Shown here one piece after another: positions 17,505 to 27,815 of a stretch of DNA of 53,069 nucleotides; positions within the stretch are counted from its first letter, which is position 1, and each line of letters begins with the position of its first letter. Both the position numbers and the translations under genes were made by a program. The notes under the pieces are model-generated. The model saw only the letters and a list, made by a program, of their open reading frames with translations, was not told where the DNA came from and did no database searches. Source of the stretch: a bacterium. GTDB taxonomy: Bacteria; Cyanobacteriota; Vampirovibrionia; Gastranaerophilales; Gastranaerophilaceae. The DNA lies in NCBI GenBank assembly GCA_017542305.1, contig JAFXXK010000010.1:1-53069 (forward strand), in the 5' to 3' direction.

Positions 17505-18001
17505 TGGGAAAATTTGTCGGTTTTATAATATGTTTGGTTGTTGCTATCGGAATAGGTGTTTTGTCTCTGATTCAGAACTCACTTATCTGTTCTGATGCAA
17601 AATGCAGCACGCAATCAAAACTTGCATACATAAATGTAGTTCTGAATGAGGATATTTTTTATAAAAATGATGTGCAAAGTCTTGCTTGTGCTACAAAAGT
17701 TCAACCGTCAAGAAGGGGCAAAAATAAGTATTATGTGCTTGAATTGAACAAATATGATGACGCACCGTACATACTTGGCAGTTATAAAAAATATGAACAG
17801 TGTAAGGCTGACCTGAAGTCAATAAAAGATTTTTTTAATGAAAAAATCCCGTCAATATATTATGATTCCGGAATAGGTTTTTCCAATACAATGGGCTTTA
17901 TTTTTGCATTTGTTATGTTGTTTGCAGGAATTATTATCCTAAAATCAAAAGATAAACCCGGGATTGAAGACTGGGAAGATGATGATGAAAAAGAAGGTTA
18001 A
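17504..18001 (+). CDS. Hypothetical protein with two membrane spans
   Basis: 165 residues. A hydrophobic segment at residues 5-22 (GFIICLVVAIGIGVLSLI) and another near 125-146 (MGFIFAFVMLFAGIIIL) flank a 100-residue polar domain, probably outside the cytoplasm, with four Cys (two close to the first span). The tail is acidic (EDWEDDDEKEG). Start codon shares a base with the glgA stop, so it is made together with glgA. No family recognised. Confidence 0.7.
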   Translation: MGKFVGFIICLVVAIGIGVLSLIQNSLICSDAKCSTQSKLAYINVVLNEDIFYKNDVQSLACATKVQPSRRGKNKYYVLELNKYDDAPYILGSYKKYEQCKADLKSIKDFFNEKIPSIYYDSGIGFSNTMGFIFAFVMLFAGIIILKSKDKPGIEDWEDDDEKEG

Positions 18002-18011
18002 TGTATAAACC

Positions 18012-19262
18012 TTATTCTGAGCAAATATCGTGCCTGTATTTTATTCCGTCAAAATAAATGTTTTCTATGTTGTCGTATAACAATTCTTTTGCCCTTGTAA
18101 GAGTTGCAGATGATTGGGTAACAACTATTGTTCTGCCGGGATTGGTTAAAACTTCAAAAAATTTGTTTTTCGAAGTTGCAAAATACCCTATATCTGTTGT
18201 GTCATCAGCGAGTTCCAGCCCCGTAACAACGGCTTTGTCTTTTCTTGAATACAGAACACATGAAATTATGCTCAAATCTTTGATGGGTATATCATCGTAG
18301 TCATCTGCGAAGTAGCCGTTTACACAAGCTTCAAAGAGGTTGTACAGGTCGCAGCCAATAGATTTTATGACGGCTTGTGCGTCATGATCTTTTAAGAACG
18401 GAGTTATTCCGGTGACGGTTATAGCAGAGTCGTTTTTCAGGACTCCTTCAATACCGAAAATCCCAACATACGGTTTTTGTCTGGACTGGAGAGCTTTAAG
18501 AATCGGATTAATAATTCTGTCCATTATATTTGTAACCTGTTCTCCTGAAATCTTGTAATCAGGTAAAAATGCTCCCATACCTAAGGTAAATAATCCGGCA
18601 TCACCGTCTTCTCTGAATTTGTAATCACCAACAATGCCCAAAGGAATTGCCTGATATCCGTCTGTTATTACATAGAATGTAAACGGATGTCCGTATTGAT
18701 ATTCTTCAATAACGGCTTTGTTATTATCCTGAGCAAAGATATCATTAATACAGGTCTGAGCCTGAGTAATATTGTTACATACGGTTCTGACATCATTTTC
18801 TCTGTCAAAATCCGTAGTTATTAATAGCGGATATGTTGCGTTTTTCAGATAATCCAGTGCGAGTTGGGATTTTTCAAAAACTCCGAATTTAGGAGTTGGA
18901 ATATGCAGTTTATAGAGGAACTTCTTTGCGGAGCTTCTTGAGGTTGCAAAATTGGCGCTTTCCGCATCGGGTGCAAATATCAGCTGTGAATTCTCTCTAA
19001 AATCAGTTGCAATATCGGCTCTTATTGAATCTGCGGAACAAGCAACCGTTAAATCTATATCATTTTTAATTACAAATTCTAAAAGTTCTGATACTGCGGT
19101 TTCCCGAATATCAATCCTTTTGGCAAATTCCTCGCAGGCTTCATTTCCGGGTGCGGCATAGACTTCTTCAATCTGATCATTTTCTGCAAAATATTTTGCC
19201 AAAGCATATTCTTTAGCAGAAGCACCTACTATTAAAACTTTCTTCTTCTTATTATTATTCAT
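18012..19262 (-). CDS. PurD-like ATP-grasp protein, probably altered activity
   Basis: 416 residues, the length of phosphoribosylamine-glycine ligase. The N-terminus KVLIVGASAKEYALAKYF...EEVYAAPGNEA follows PurD, and the middle follows the ATP-grasp order (SSAKKFLYKLHIPTP; AVIEEYQYGHPFTFYVITDG). Key PurD motifs are changed: GGREHAL became SAKEYAL, and the metal/substrate motif EFNxRFGDPE became TGITPFLKDHDAQ. It may be a paralogue with another substrate or a non-catalytic relative. Third in a minus-strand row after the metalloprotease gene (47 bp gap). Convergent with the gene ending at 18001. Confidence 0.7.
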   Translation of the reverse strand: MNNNKKKKVLIVGASAKEYALAKYFAENDQIEEVYAAPGNEACEEFAKRIDIRETAVSELLEFVIKNDIDLTVACSADSIRADIATDFRENSQLIFAPDAESANFATSRSSAKKFLYKLHIPTPKFGVFEKSQLALDYLKNATYPLLITTDFDRENDVRTVCNNITQAQTCINDIFAQDNNKAVIEEYQYGHPFTFYVITDGYQAIPLGIVGDYKFREDGDAGLFTLGMGAFLPDYKISGEQVTNIMDRIINPILKALQSRQKPYVGIFGIEGVLKNDSAITVTGITPFLKDHDAQAVIKSIGCDLYNLFEACVNGYFADDYDDIPIKDLSIISCVLYSRKDKAVVTGLELADDTTDIGYFATSKNKFFEVLTNPGRTIVVTQSSATLTRAKELLYDNIENIYFDGIKYRHDICSE

Positions 19263-19309
19263 ATAATGATATTAGCATAATTTTTACCCCCCCGCAAGAG
19301 GATAAAGAA

Positions 19310-20770
19310 TTAAACTACAAAGTTCAAAAGTTCCATTTTATCGTCATTTTCTGTATTGCCGGATTGTCTTTCGGAATAATCTGTATAATCCATATTTGCT
19401 TCGTGACCGTGTTGAATTACATTGTCCTGATTAGCTGAGGTTTGATCATATGCAAGTAAGTCGTGGAAACCTATTCCGTATCCGCCGCCGGTAGGAAGAA
19501 ATACATCATTATAGGTAAGTGAATTTAAAGTAATATCTTCTAATAAATCATTAACTGCGTTCTGAGTTGATGCTTCCCAGGAAGTGCTTATTATTTGATT
19601 TCTGAAATCGTCTTCAATCAATTCGCAGGTATTATAAGTTACGGCTTCATTTGTAATGTGGGTAGAATGAATCAATTCGTGTGCAATTACGGAAGCCAGG
19701 AAGGTTTCAGTATAGTTATAATAAACTTCATCAGAAGCCATTATAACATCAATGTATGCTTGGGAAACATCTTCGTTTGTTGCATCATCATCAAATATAT
19801 AATCAAATTTACCTGTGCTGATTGCTCCTCTTAATTCGGATTCGTTTTTGTATGTACGGGCAGGCATAAATACGGATGCATTCAGGATGATGCTTCTGTC
19901 TGTATGGTTTATTACACCGTTGTTGTTATCTGCAGAATCATCAGGATTCAAATATTGTCCGTCATAGTAGGTGTTGCTGTATGCACCCATAATAATATAT
20001 TCACCGTCTTCGGATGCTTCTTCAAAGTATGCATCATTACCAAAACCTATTGGGAAATCACAGTTTTCAATAGCTTTGCGTAATTTCAAAAGGAATGATA
20101 ATTTTACTTCTGAATCCCCTCTGCTTTTACCTTCAGCAACTTTTTGGTCGTAGTTGGTAATGTAGTCATCAAGCCAGTCTGCGAGTTTTGTAATTGCACC
20201 TTCAAGAATTTTTTTCTGTTCTGTTTTACTGAATTTTGTACTGTATTGAAGTGAATTTATTAATTTACCGGTATTTGTTTTTGAACTGATATTTTGACCG
20301 GTAGGAGTTGTTGTTGCATTTAATTCTGCGGCAGATACGAAAAATGGAGAATCTGCTGTAGGTGCAGTATATTTTTCAAAAGTGATAACTTTTACTTTTG
20401 GAGTTTTCAATGTGTTTTCGTCAATTATACCGTTGATGGCATTAGCTTCGGCATTTAATTTATCAATTTCATTCTGAACTTCGCCGTTTATAACTTTGTC
20501 TTTTGTGTATACAACACCTGCTAATGTAGAACTGTCAAATCTTTTTGTTGCGGATAAGAAAGAAGGAACGTTGCTGTTATTGTCTAATCCGCAATCAAAA
20601 TTTCCGCATGAGCAATTATTATCATCGTGCTCGTGACCATGGTCACAAGTACAATCGGTTGCTGATGTAGTTTCTGTTGTATTGGTTGTCTCTGTTGTGT
20701 TTGTCCAGAAACTCGGATCACAGCAAGCGCAATTTCTTATATTCTGTTGTAAATTTAATGAATTGCTCAT
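19310..20770 (-). CDS. Putative zinc metalloprotease with Cys/His-rich N-terminus
   Basis: 486 residues. IAHELIHSTHITNE near residue 361 is an HExxH zinc-protease motif, with a Glu-rich region (CELIEDDF) 10-15 residues on that could give the third ligand. Residues 14-62 are Cys/His-rich (CACCD, DCTCDHGHEHDDNNCSCG), a possible second metal site, flanked by Thr-rich TTETTNTTETT. No signal peptide is visible. Starts 8 bp after the GLUG-repeat gene, so they are likely one operon. Activity is predicted only; the family is not recognised and it may be lineage-specific. Confidence 0.6.
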   Translation of the reverse strand: MSNSLNLQQNIRNCACCDPSFWTNTTETTNTTETTSATDCTCDHGHEHDDNNCSCGNFDCGLDNNSNVPSFLSATKRFDSSTLAGVVYTKDKVINGEVQNEIDKLNAEANAINGIIDENTLKTPKVKVITFEKYTAPTADSPFFVSAAELNATTTPTGQNISSKTNTGKLINSLQYSTKFSKTEQKKILEGAITKLADWLDDYITNYDQKVAEGKSRGDSEVKLSFLLKLRKAIENCDFPIGFGNDAYFEEASEDGEYIIMGAYSNTYYDGQYLNPDDSADNNNGVINHTDRSIILNASVFMPARTYKNESELRGAISTGKFDYIFDDDATNEDVSQAYIDVIMASDEVYYNYTETFLASVIAHELIHSTHITNEAVTYNTCELIEDDFRNQIISTSWEASTQNAVNDLLEDITLNSLTYNDVFLPTGGGYGIGFHDLLAYDQTSANQDNVIQHGHEANMDYTDYSERQSGNTENDDKMELLNFVV

Positions 20771-20778
20771 ATTTTTTA

Positions 20779-22806
20779 TTACCCGAATGTTTTGAATGAT
20801 CTTTCTACGTTTTTGCTTAATACGCTCTTAATGCTTTCTTCTTCAGCCAAGTATGCCTGATATTGTGTATCTATTTTCTTTTGATCCATTTCATAGCGTT
20901 TATCTTTGATTTGAATTTCAGCCATTTCTTTGTTATATTCAGCTTCTGCTCTGTTTACAGCTTCCTGATCCGTTTCGTCAGTAATCATTGAACAGCTGCT
21001 TAAATCAATTGTGTTGAAGAATAAACCGTTTAAAGTGATAGTTTTTGTTGTTGAAGTTTCTGATTGTTGAACAAGAGTGTATGCACCGCTTCTTAATCCT
21101 TCTTCCAGTGCCAATGAGTTGATTGAGAAGTTAGGATCTTCAACAAGCTGATATTCTTTTTCAGGAACTTCAATATATACAGGTTTCTTTTGGTATCCGA
21201 TAGGTTCTGCATCTGTATCCGGAACCTGTTTAGTGCCTTCTTTTGTTAAACCGTCTTTTTGAATAACACTTAAGTTAAGAACCGGTAATCTGTTATTTTT
21301 AGCACTAAGCTGATTTTCATCGTTATATCCTGCTGTACCATAATTTAACCAGGTATATACTTTGCTTCCGTCAGATAAAGTGGTTTGAGCTTCTCTGATT
21401 GAATCAGGTTGATTTCTGTCACCGTTGTTGTATGTAGGGTCGTTTTCACTTGCCCAATATAATACATCATTGTTATTTCTTGTATCTAAAGCAATCAGGT
21501 TAGTCACGTTTGATTCAATTACAGGACCCCAGTTTGCAAGGTCTGAACCGATAATTACTTGACCGGCACTGTTTGTTATATTTCCGAGTGATATACAGTT
21601 TCTGATTATTGCTTCGTAAGTATCATCCCCTATAAATGCGTTGATAGAGTTTGAATATCTTGTAAGTGAACTTAATGTAATATCAACATCAGAGTAGCAG
21701 TTTTCAATTACATTCTTTTAATTTCCGTATGCTGCATTTACGTTTGCACCGATAAAGCCGCCAATGTAACCGAAGCTGTCATCAGCATTAGGAATACTGA
21801 TTGAACCCTGAACCAAAGTGTTTCTTATAGTACCGTTATTGTAACCTACAATACCGCCGATACCTGCTCTTTCGGAGTCATATCCTTCTTCATAATCCTG
21901 GTTTTTCAGGTTACAAACGATATTTAATCCTGTTACGTTGCAGTTTTCAATTACGCCGCCTTCGCCAAGGTATCCTGCAATACCGCCGAGAGCATCTGTT
22001 TCAGCTTCGATGTTTGCACCTTCGATATTTACGTTTCTTACTGTGCCATATACATCTCTGAATAAACCTTGTTGACCGCTTAAGTTTTTAATTGTTACTC
22101 CATTTCCGTCAAAGATGCCCTGGAAGAACGGAATACCTGTACTTACATATTTTGAAAAATCAATTGTATCAATATCAAATGCATAATTTTGTTTTAATGA
22201 TGAAGCTGATGAACCTTGGTTAACCGCATCATTTTGTAATGTTTCATATACAGCATCAAAACCTGCCTGAGATTTAATTACAACTGCATTAATGTTTTCA
22301 CCGTTACCGTTGACATAAGATTGAACTTCCAAATCATCGGTTGATAAACCTGTTTGAGCTACAATTCGCTGCATTTCATTTATATCACCAGCAGCGTTTG
22401 GATCTGCTGCCTGAAATCCGCTGACTTCAACGTCTTTCATCGGATAAATCGGTTTTGTTAAATCATCTTCGTATTCACCGGTTGCCATTAACTCAGTTCT
22501 GCCTGTTTCAATTTCTTTCCATGTGTAACCTAAGATTTTTGAACCGTCAGAAACCATTAAGCCGCTTGCTTTCAAGTTTTCTAATGTAATAAATTCGCTT
22601 TTCATTACAGAACCGTCTGTAGCAAATATGTTTGTATTAAGGTATAATCGGCTGTCGTTTAAAGCCTTAATGTACTTATCCTGAATAGCCTGAGTATCCA
22701 TTGCGAGTCTTGTTTTTGCATCAGATACATTCTGCCCCTTTAATGAGAGGTTATTCAATTGTGCTGTCAGATATAGTAATCTTGCTTGTGATGCTGAAAG
22801 TCCCAT
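20779..22806 (-). pseudogene. GLUG-repeat protein gene interrupted by one in-frame TAA
   Basis: The frame from ATG 22806 stops at TAA 21718-21720 after 362 codons, but the same frame continues open for 312 codons to 20779 without any shift. The sequence across the stop is natural: ...NAAYGN-stop-KNVIENCYSDVDITLSS. The N-terminus MGLSASQARLLYLTAQLNNL is coiled-coil-like. The middle has GLUG/beta-helix units (GGIAGYLGEGGVIENCNVTG, GGIVGYNNGTIRNTLVQGS), usual in surface-exposed proteins. The C-terminal 100 residues are charged and helical. A single base change, an assembly error or readthrough are all possible. The metalloprotease gene follows 8 bp on. Confidence 0.75.
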
Positions 22807-22885
22807 AATTTCTTTCCTTTTTATTATTTCCTTACTATGGTTATCGGCATACTTATACAGATTCTTTAATATTTTAGGGTAAAAT

Positions 22886-22901
22886 GTTACAAAAATGTTA
22901 C
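22886..22901. promoter_or_regulatory. Phased GTTAC repeats upstream of the GLUG gene
   Basis: ATGTTAC occurs twice, with GTTAC at 22886 and 22897 (11 bp apart), 80-95 bp upstream of the start at 22806. It matches the boxes at 6385-6411 and 44946-44960. Confidence 0.4.
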
Positions 22902-22942
22902 AATTATAATAATATTATAAAAAATATTTTTCATATTATAAA

Positions 22943-25228
22943 TTAATCTACATTAACCGGTTCTCTTTGTATTTTTTCAATAGCTTCTCTTGCCGTAAAT
23001 ACAAGTGCCTCAGGAACATTGGATATAGTCGTCAATTGTCTTAAAACATCCACGACACGTTTAAACGCTCTTACGATATCTCCTTCTCCTATATCGATTT
23101 GTTCAACAAGAGTTTCCCATTCAGTGCCCTCAACCCACAGTTCAATGAGCGAGCTAAAATACGGATTAATATAACATGGTGCTTCAACCATATTTGCAGA
23201 TTGAACTTTTTCTATTCTTCTTCTGATATCACGAATTTTGTTTAATGTTTTTCTGACAGGTGTGGAGAACGGAATATAAGGAATTTCTATCCTCAAATCT
23301 TCGGTCGTCAAAGCGCAAACTACAGCCGCAAGTTGTGATGGCGTTAATTCTTCCAGCAGGTGAGAATTAATAATTTCCGCAATATATAATTCATTTTCGG
23401 AACGAATTTGTGCGGTCATAACACCGTTTTCTGTCGGATAATCATCTTTTATATAACCGAATTCATATAATACAGCTCTGTGTGATAAAAATTTGTTCCA
23501 AAATATATCTCTTTCACGTTCAATTTCTTTATCAAGTCTGCGTTTCTTGGTTAAAATTCTCTCAATTACTTCAATGTTTTTGGCATGCTTTTTATACAGT
23601 TTACAAGTATCGCAGCGATATGCATGCATTTTTTCCAACTGAGCTTTGGTATCTCTGCCGAATTTAACAGCTTCTTCCGAAAGCGGTCTGTTTTTGGAGC
23701 GTTCCTGCTTGCAGATTTTTTTATAGGTTTGGCGGTTTTGAACATATATATGACGGATTTTGTCATATTCTGCCATATCCGCATCGGTCAGCTTATTAGG
23801 ACAAACAAATTCCCGCTCTTTGATTTCTTTATCATAGGAATTTTGTAATGCAATTAACGGCTGCAGCCTGCTGCCGGATGAAAAATAGCCAAAACTCTTT
23901 AAAATAAGTTCTTTAGCTTCATCAAGCGAAAATCTTTGAAGTAAATTCAATACCATCGAATAGCTCGGAGAAAAACGGCTCTCAAGAGGATTAGCCGGAC
24001 TCAGAACAAGTTCGGCAACTTCTTCCGGAGTTTGAAACATTGTGCCGACTACAGTAACATATCCGACTTCATCCATTCCCCGTCGGCCTGCACGTCCTGA
24101 CATCTGCAAAAATTCACTTGCTGTTAACATTCTGTGACCGGAATCGGTACGTTTGCTTGTTGAGCTTATAACAGTTGAACGAGCAGGCATATTAATTCCT
24201 GCCGCAAGTGTTTCTGTCGCAAAAACTACTTTTATTAATCCTTTTTGAAATAACTTTTCTACCAGATTTTTCCAAGCAGGCAGGAGTCCTGCGTGATGTG
24301 AAGCTACTCCCTGAATCAGATATTCAATATGTTTATTGTTGTATAGATGAGGATTTTCAGCTATATATTCATCAATAAACTGTTTAATCTGAGCCTGTTC
24401 CCCTTTTGTAACAAGTTCAAGATCTGCACATCTTTCCATTTGTTCGTCGCATTTTTTGCGGGAAAATGTAAAATATATCGCAGGAAGCATATCCTGTTGA
24501 GCAAGATTACGGACAATATCTCTAACCGGAGATTTTTGTTTTTTCCTTTTTGGTCCCCAAACTTTTTTTTCGGGTTTAATCTTTTTATTTAACTGACCTG
24601 ACGGGGTGAACATAGGTAAAATCCTGTCGGGCTGAGAAGTATCAAAATAAAAGAATTTGAGCGGTACTGGTCTGAAATCCGTATCAACGAGTTCTGTTTT
24701 TGAATGTACCGTATTAATCCATGCGGTAAGTTCATCGGCATTTGCAACAGTTGCAGACAGTGCAATAATCTGAACATTAGTAGGACAGTATATTATACTT
24801 TCTTCCCATACTGTACCTCTTTGTTCATCATTCATATAGTGAACTTCATCAAGTACAACATATCTTACATTCTGCAAATTATCGGCGACAGCCCCAAAAT
24901 TTGTACCGTAAAGCATATTTCTGAAAACTTCCGTTGTCATAACAACAATCTGTGCAGAACGATTTATTGAAGTATCACCTGTCAAAAGGCCTACTTTATC
25001 AGAGCCGTATTTCTCGGAAAAATCATAATATTTTTGATTTGAAAGAGCTTTTAGAGGGGTAGTATAAAAAATTCTGGTACCGTTTTCCAATGCCCGATGG
25101 ATTGCGTGTTGTGCAATAACGGTTTTCCCTGCACCTGTCGGAGCGCAAACTACTACACTTTTCCCGTTATCAATATAATTACACGCATCTTTTTGAAATT
25201 CATCAAGTTCAAACGGAAATTCGTACAT
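22943..25228 (-). CDS. Ski2-like superfamily II RNA helicase
   Basis: 761 residues from ATG 25226-25228, chosen over the TTG one codon upstream because AAGGAGC is well spaced. Motifs in order: Q-region FPFELDEFQKDA, motif I APTGAGKT, II LDEVHYMND, III ALSATVANADE, SHHAGLLPAWKNLVEKLF, ETLAAGINMPA (IV-V) and VI QMSGRAGRRGMD. This is the Ski2/Mtr4 arrangement, with a helical C-terminal domain that includes a CDTCKLYKKH cysteine pair. Such helicases are usual in cyanobacteria and actinobacteria and are thought to unwind RNA in turnover or ribosome assembly. Monocistronic, 64 bp from the next gene. Confidence 0.93.
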   Translation of the reverse strand: MYEFPFELDEFQKDACNYIDNGKSVVVCAPTGAGKTVIAQHAIHRALENGTRIFYTTPLKALSNQKYYDFSEKYGSDKVGLLTGDTSINRSAQIVVMTTEVFRNMLYGTNFGAVADNLQNVRYVVLDEVHYMNDEQRGTVWEESIIYCPTNVQIIALSATVANADELTAWINTVHSKTELVDTDFRPVPLKFFYFDTSQPDRILPMFTPSGQLNKKIKPEKKVWGPKRKKQKSPVRDIVRNLAQQDMLPAIYFTFSRKKCDEQMERCADLELVTKGEQAQIKQFIDEYIAENPHLYNNKHIEYLIQGVASHHAGLLPAWKNLVEKLFQKGLIKVVFATETLAAGINMPARSTVISSTSKRTDSGHRMLTASEFLQMSGRAGRRGMDEVGYVTVVGTMFQTPEEVAELVLSPANPLESRFSPSYSMVLNLLQRFSLDEAKELILKSFGYFSSGSRLQPLIALQNSYDKEIKEREFVCPNKLTDADMAEYDKIRHIYVQNRQTYKKICKQERSKNRPLSEEAVKFGRDTKAQLEKMHAYRCDTCKLYKKHAKNIEVIERILTKKRRLDKEIERERDIFWNKFLSHRAVLYEFGYIKDDYPTENGVMTAQIRSENELYIAEIINSHLLEELTPSQLAAVVCALTTEDLRIEIPYIPFSTPVRKTLNKIRDIRRRIEKVQSANMVEAPCYINPYFSSLIELWVEGTEWETLVEQIDIGEGDIVRAFKRVVDVLRQLTTISNVPEALVFTAREAIEKIQREPVNVD

Positions 25229-25292
25229 CAAAAGCTCCTTCCATAATGTATATTAGCATAAATACCATACTCTATGTCAAATCATTAACTAT

Positions 25293-27758
25293 TTATGCCA
25301 CGATAGTTTTCTCTTTACGTCCGAACAGATTTTTGAAAAATGTAGTAATTCTGCCGGGAATATCAGGAGTGTATACCCGTTTTGCGTTTGTTAATATATG
25401 TTGTTCATCCGTACCAAAAATATCATAGAAATATGTATTTCTCTCTATAACAGGTAAAACTTTTGCTTTATTTTTTATACATCTTTTATCGGGTACAAAA
25501 AATTTTATAATATAACTTGCAAGCTCTGAATCATTATCGGGTTCCATATACGGAAATACATTACACAATCCGGCATTACAATGTCCTGTCTGACCCAAAA
25601 CTTCAGAATTTAGTTTTTTGTTACCGTCAATTATAAAACTTGTAGCTATGTTAGGATTTGACGAAGTATTTGCATAAATAGACAATGTATAATCAACAGA
25701 TGTTCTGTTTGCATGTTCTATATCCGAATTTATAAAATTCAGTCCTTTTTGCGTCGCAGATACCGGGCAGAAGAAAATATGTTTATCTTTGCTAATCTCT
25801 TTGGCGCAATGTCTGTACTCTCCCAATTTTGTCATTGAATCGCCTGAGCCTACAATGTCATCCAATACAACAAATACCGAATTTTTCGGATATTTGTTTA
25901 CATCTTTAAAGGTATTCAGCTTGATTATATTCTCATGCGGGATATTAAACAATTCCTTATACATATATGTGATTAAATTAAAACTTTTATACTCACTTTC
26001 CGGTGCATTCGGAACTACATAGTATATTCTTTCCGGTGATTTTACACCGCATATTCTTGCATATCTGTTAATACTTTCATCCAACTCTTTTAAACTTTCA
26101 ATGATTCTCTGTTTTGAATATACCTGCAAATTTTCCTGATAATATTCTGCGATTTTCATGCACATATTTTTGAATTTTTTAGACTTTGTGCTGTTAGTAT
26201 AATACTGAGAAACAGATTCTATTGTTGATTTTAACAGGCTTCTTGTAGGCATTGTAGGCTGCATTTGTTCAAGAATAACATTTCTTGTGGCAGGGGTATC
26301 AAAAGTAATTGTTTTTACCTTAGTGAAACCGTAAGTTTTTATGCCTGAGATAACTTCTCGGTTTAAAATTATACTTAATGCATCATTAAATGTATAATCT
26401 TCATTTTTTGCCTGTAATTTTTTTGCTCTTTTAAGTACTTTAATTGTTTTTTCAGTAAGGGTTTTATCATCGGAGAACATATTAACCCCATCAGCCCAGC
26501 CTTCAAGGTTAATCCACTCTATATCATTACCTTGTGCGCGTTTTAACAGTTTATGAAATTCTTTGTTGTGAATGTCATCTTTTGTTATAAAAGATGATTT
26601 TATTCCGTCATCTGATTTTGGTACATCAAAAATATATTTTTTCTTACTGAAATAGTAGAAATACGGGTTTATCCCTCCTGACGGATGTATGTCGTGTGAA
26701 ACATTCTGAGAAATTTTTTGTAATGCTCCGTAGTTTGCAAACTGGGTTAATTTTTGCATTGTCCTGAGAATTTCAACTTCTTCAGCATCCGGAACGGCAG
26801 CTTTCACATCCCTTATACTTTTATCCAAATCAGCTGCCGTAAATACATGTAATTTACGTTCAAAACTCTCATAAATTTTATCGATATATTCATCAATTTC
26901 AGTCATTTTAGTCTTTTTTGCTACGGGGTTTACGTCATTGTCAAGCAGCGAGAAAACCCGCTTAAAATTCATATAATCCGGCTTGTCTTCTCTGTGCGGA
27001 AGCTGTATATCCGCACTCAAAAAATTCTCTCCTCTACGATTTGAAAGAAATTCTATTTCTCTTAAATCTTCACCGTATAATCTTTTCAATGCCTGTGCTT
27101 TTTCAATTGTTTTTTCATGATTTATAAACGGATTTAATGCTATTTGTCGTAAATTCATCCCATTAACTTTGCAGTCGGCAAGGCGGGACATAATATTTAT
27201 CTGATAGTCAGTAAATCTCTCATTCAACTGTAAAATAAAACTCGGGCTGTAATTCCACATACCTGCGTCATTTTTGGAAAGCATCAGAGGTTCAAGCATT
27301 TTTAGGCGTTCTTCGGGAATTTGTGAAAAATAATGAAAAGTTACCCCGGGAATTCTCATCTCGCCCGTAATATCCTTTTTGGCTGCTAGTTCATAAAGAT
27401 GTTTAAGCTCAGAGGGTTTTAATTCAATTGCAAACGGCAAAACGGCTTTTGTATAAGTCGGTAATTCAAGTAAATTTTTTACAATTTCTTTGCAGGAAGG
27501 TTTAACATGTTCCATAAAAATTCTTTCATTTTCTTCCTGAAAATCTTTATATGCATGTTCAAGTACTTCAAGCTGCGCCCTATATGCCGGACTATTCTGG
27601 AACTGTTCCCCATTCCGCATACGACCTTCTTCGATCAGACGGACAAAACCATCCGCTAAACTTAATTTGCAGGAATAAAATTTGAAAGGATTTCCCCCCT
27701 GAAAATGAGGGGAATTATATTTTTGCCTATTTATATTGTCGACTCTTCCAACTAGCAT
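25293..27758 (-). CDS. Large protein with C-terminal phosphoribosyltransferase-like domain
   Basis: 821 residues. Residues 1-600 are mostly helical and not recognised. Around 630 the sequence VFVVLDDIVGSGDSMTKL matches the PRPP-binding loop of type I phosphoribosyltransferases, and later GLCNVFPYMEPDNDSELA recalls the C-terminal motif of the PRTase-CE group described in conflict systems. The N-terminus carries SPHFQGG (residues 16-22), one of four P-x-F-x-small motifs in the window. No signal peptide or membrane span. It stands before two other lineage-specific genes transcribed the same way. It could be an effector, a nucleotide-metabolism enzyme or a defence component; the sequence does not decide. 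Confidence 0.6.
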   Translation of the reverse strand: MLVGRVDNINRQKYNSPHFQGGNPFKFYSCKLSLADGFVRLIEEGRMRNGEQFQNSPAYRAQLEVLEHAYKDFQEENERIFMEHVKPSCKEIVKNLLELPTYTKAVLPFAIELKPSELKHLYELAAKKDITGEMRIPGVTFHYFSQIPEERLKMLEPLMLSKNDAGMWNYSPSFILQLNERFTDYQINIMSRLADCKVNGMNLRQIALNPFINHEKTIEKAQALKRLYGEDLREIEFLSNRRGENFLSADIQLPHREDKPDYMNFKRVFSLLDNDVNPVAKKTKMTEIDEYIDKIYESFERKLHVFTAADLDKSIRDVKAAVPDAEEVEILRTMQKLTQFANYGALQKISQNVSHDIHPSGGINPYFYYFSKKKYIFDVPKSDDGIKSSFITKDDIHNKEFHKLLKRAQGNDIEWINLEGWADGVNMFSDDKTLTEKTIKVLKRAKKLQAKNEDYTFNDALSIILNREVISGIKTYGFTKVKTITFDTPATRNVILEQMQPTMPTRSLLKSTIESVSQYYTNSTKSKKFKNMCMKIAEYYQENLQVYSKQRIIESLKELDESINRYARICGVKSPERIYYVVPNAPESEYKSFNLITYMYKELFNIPHENIIKLNTFKDVNKYPKNSVFVVLDDIVGSGDSMTKLGEYRHCAKEISKDKHIFFCPVSATQKGLNFINSDIEHANRTSVDYTLSIYANTSSNPNIATSFIIDGNKKLNSEVLGQTGHCNAGLCNVFPYMEPDNDSELASYIIKFFVPDKRCIKNKAKVLPVIERNTYFYDIFGTDEQHILTNAKRVYTPDIPGRITTFFKNLFGRKEKTIVA

Positions 27759-27815
27759 GACTTTTATAAAATCCCTAAATATAAAAAATTGCGTACTATT
27801 TTATATTTGTTTACA

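Noticed and set aside
21718-21720. Selenocysteine or pyrrolysine recoding at the GLUG stop
   Set aside because: The codon is TAA, not TGA or TAG, and no tRNA or insertion element is seen.
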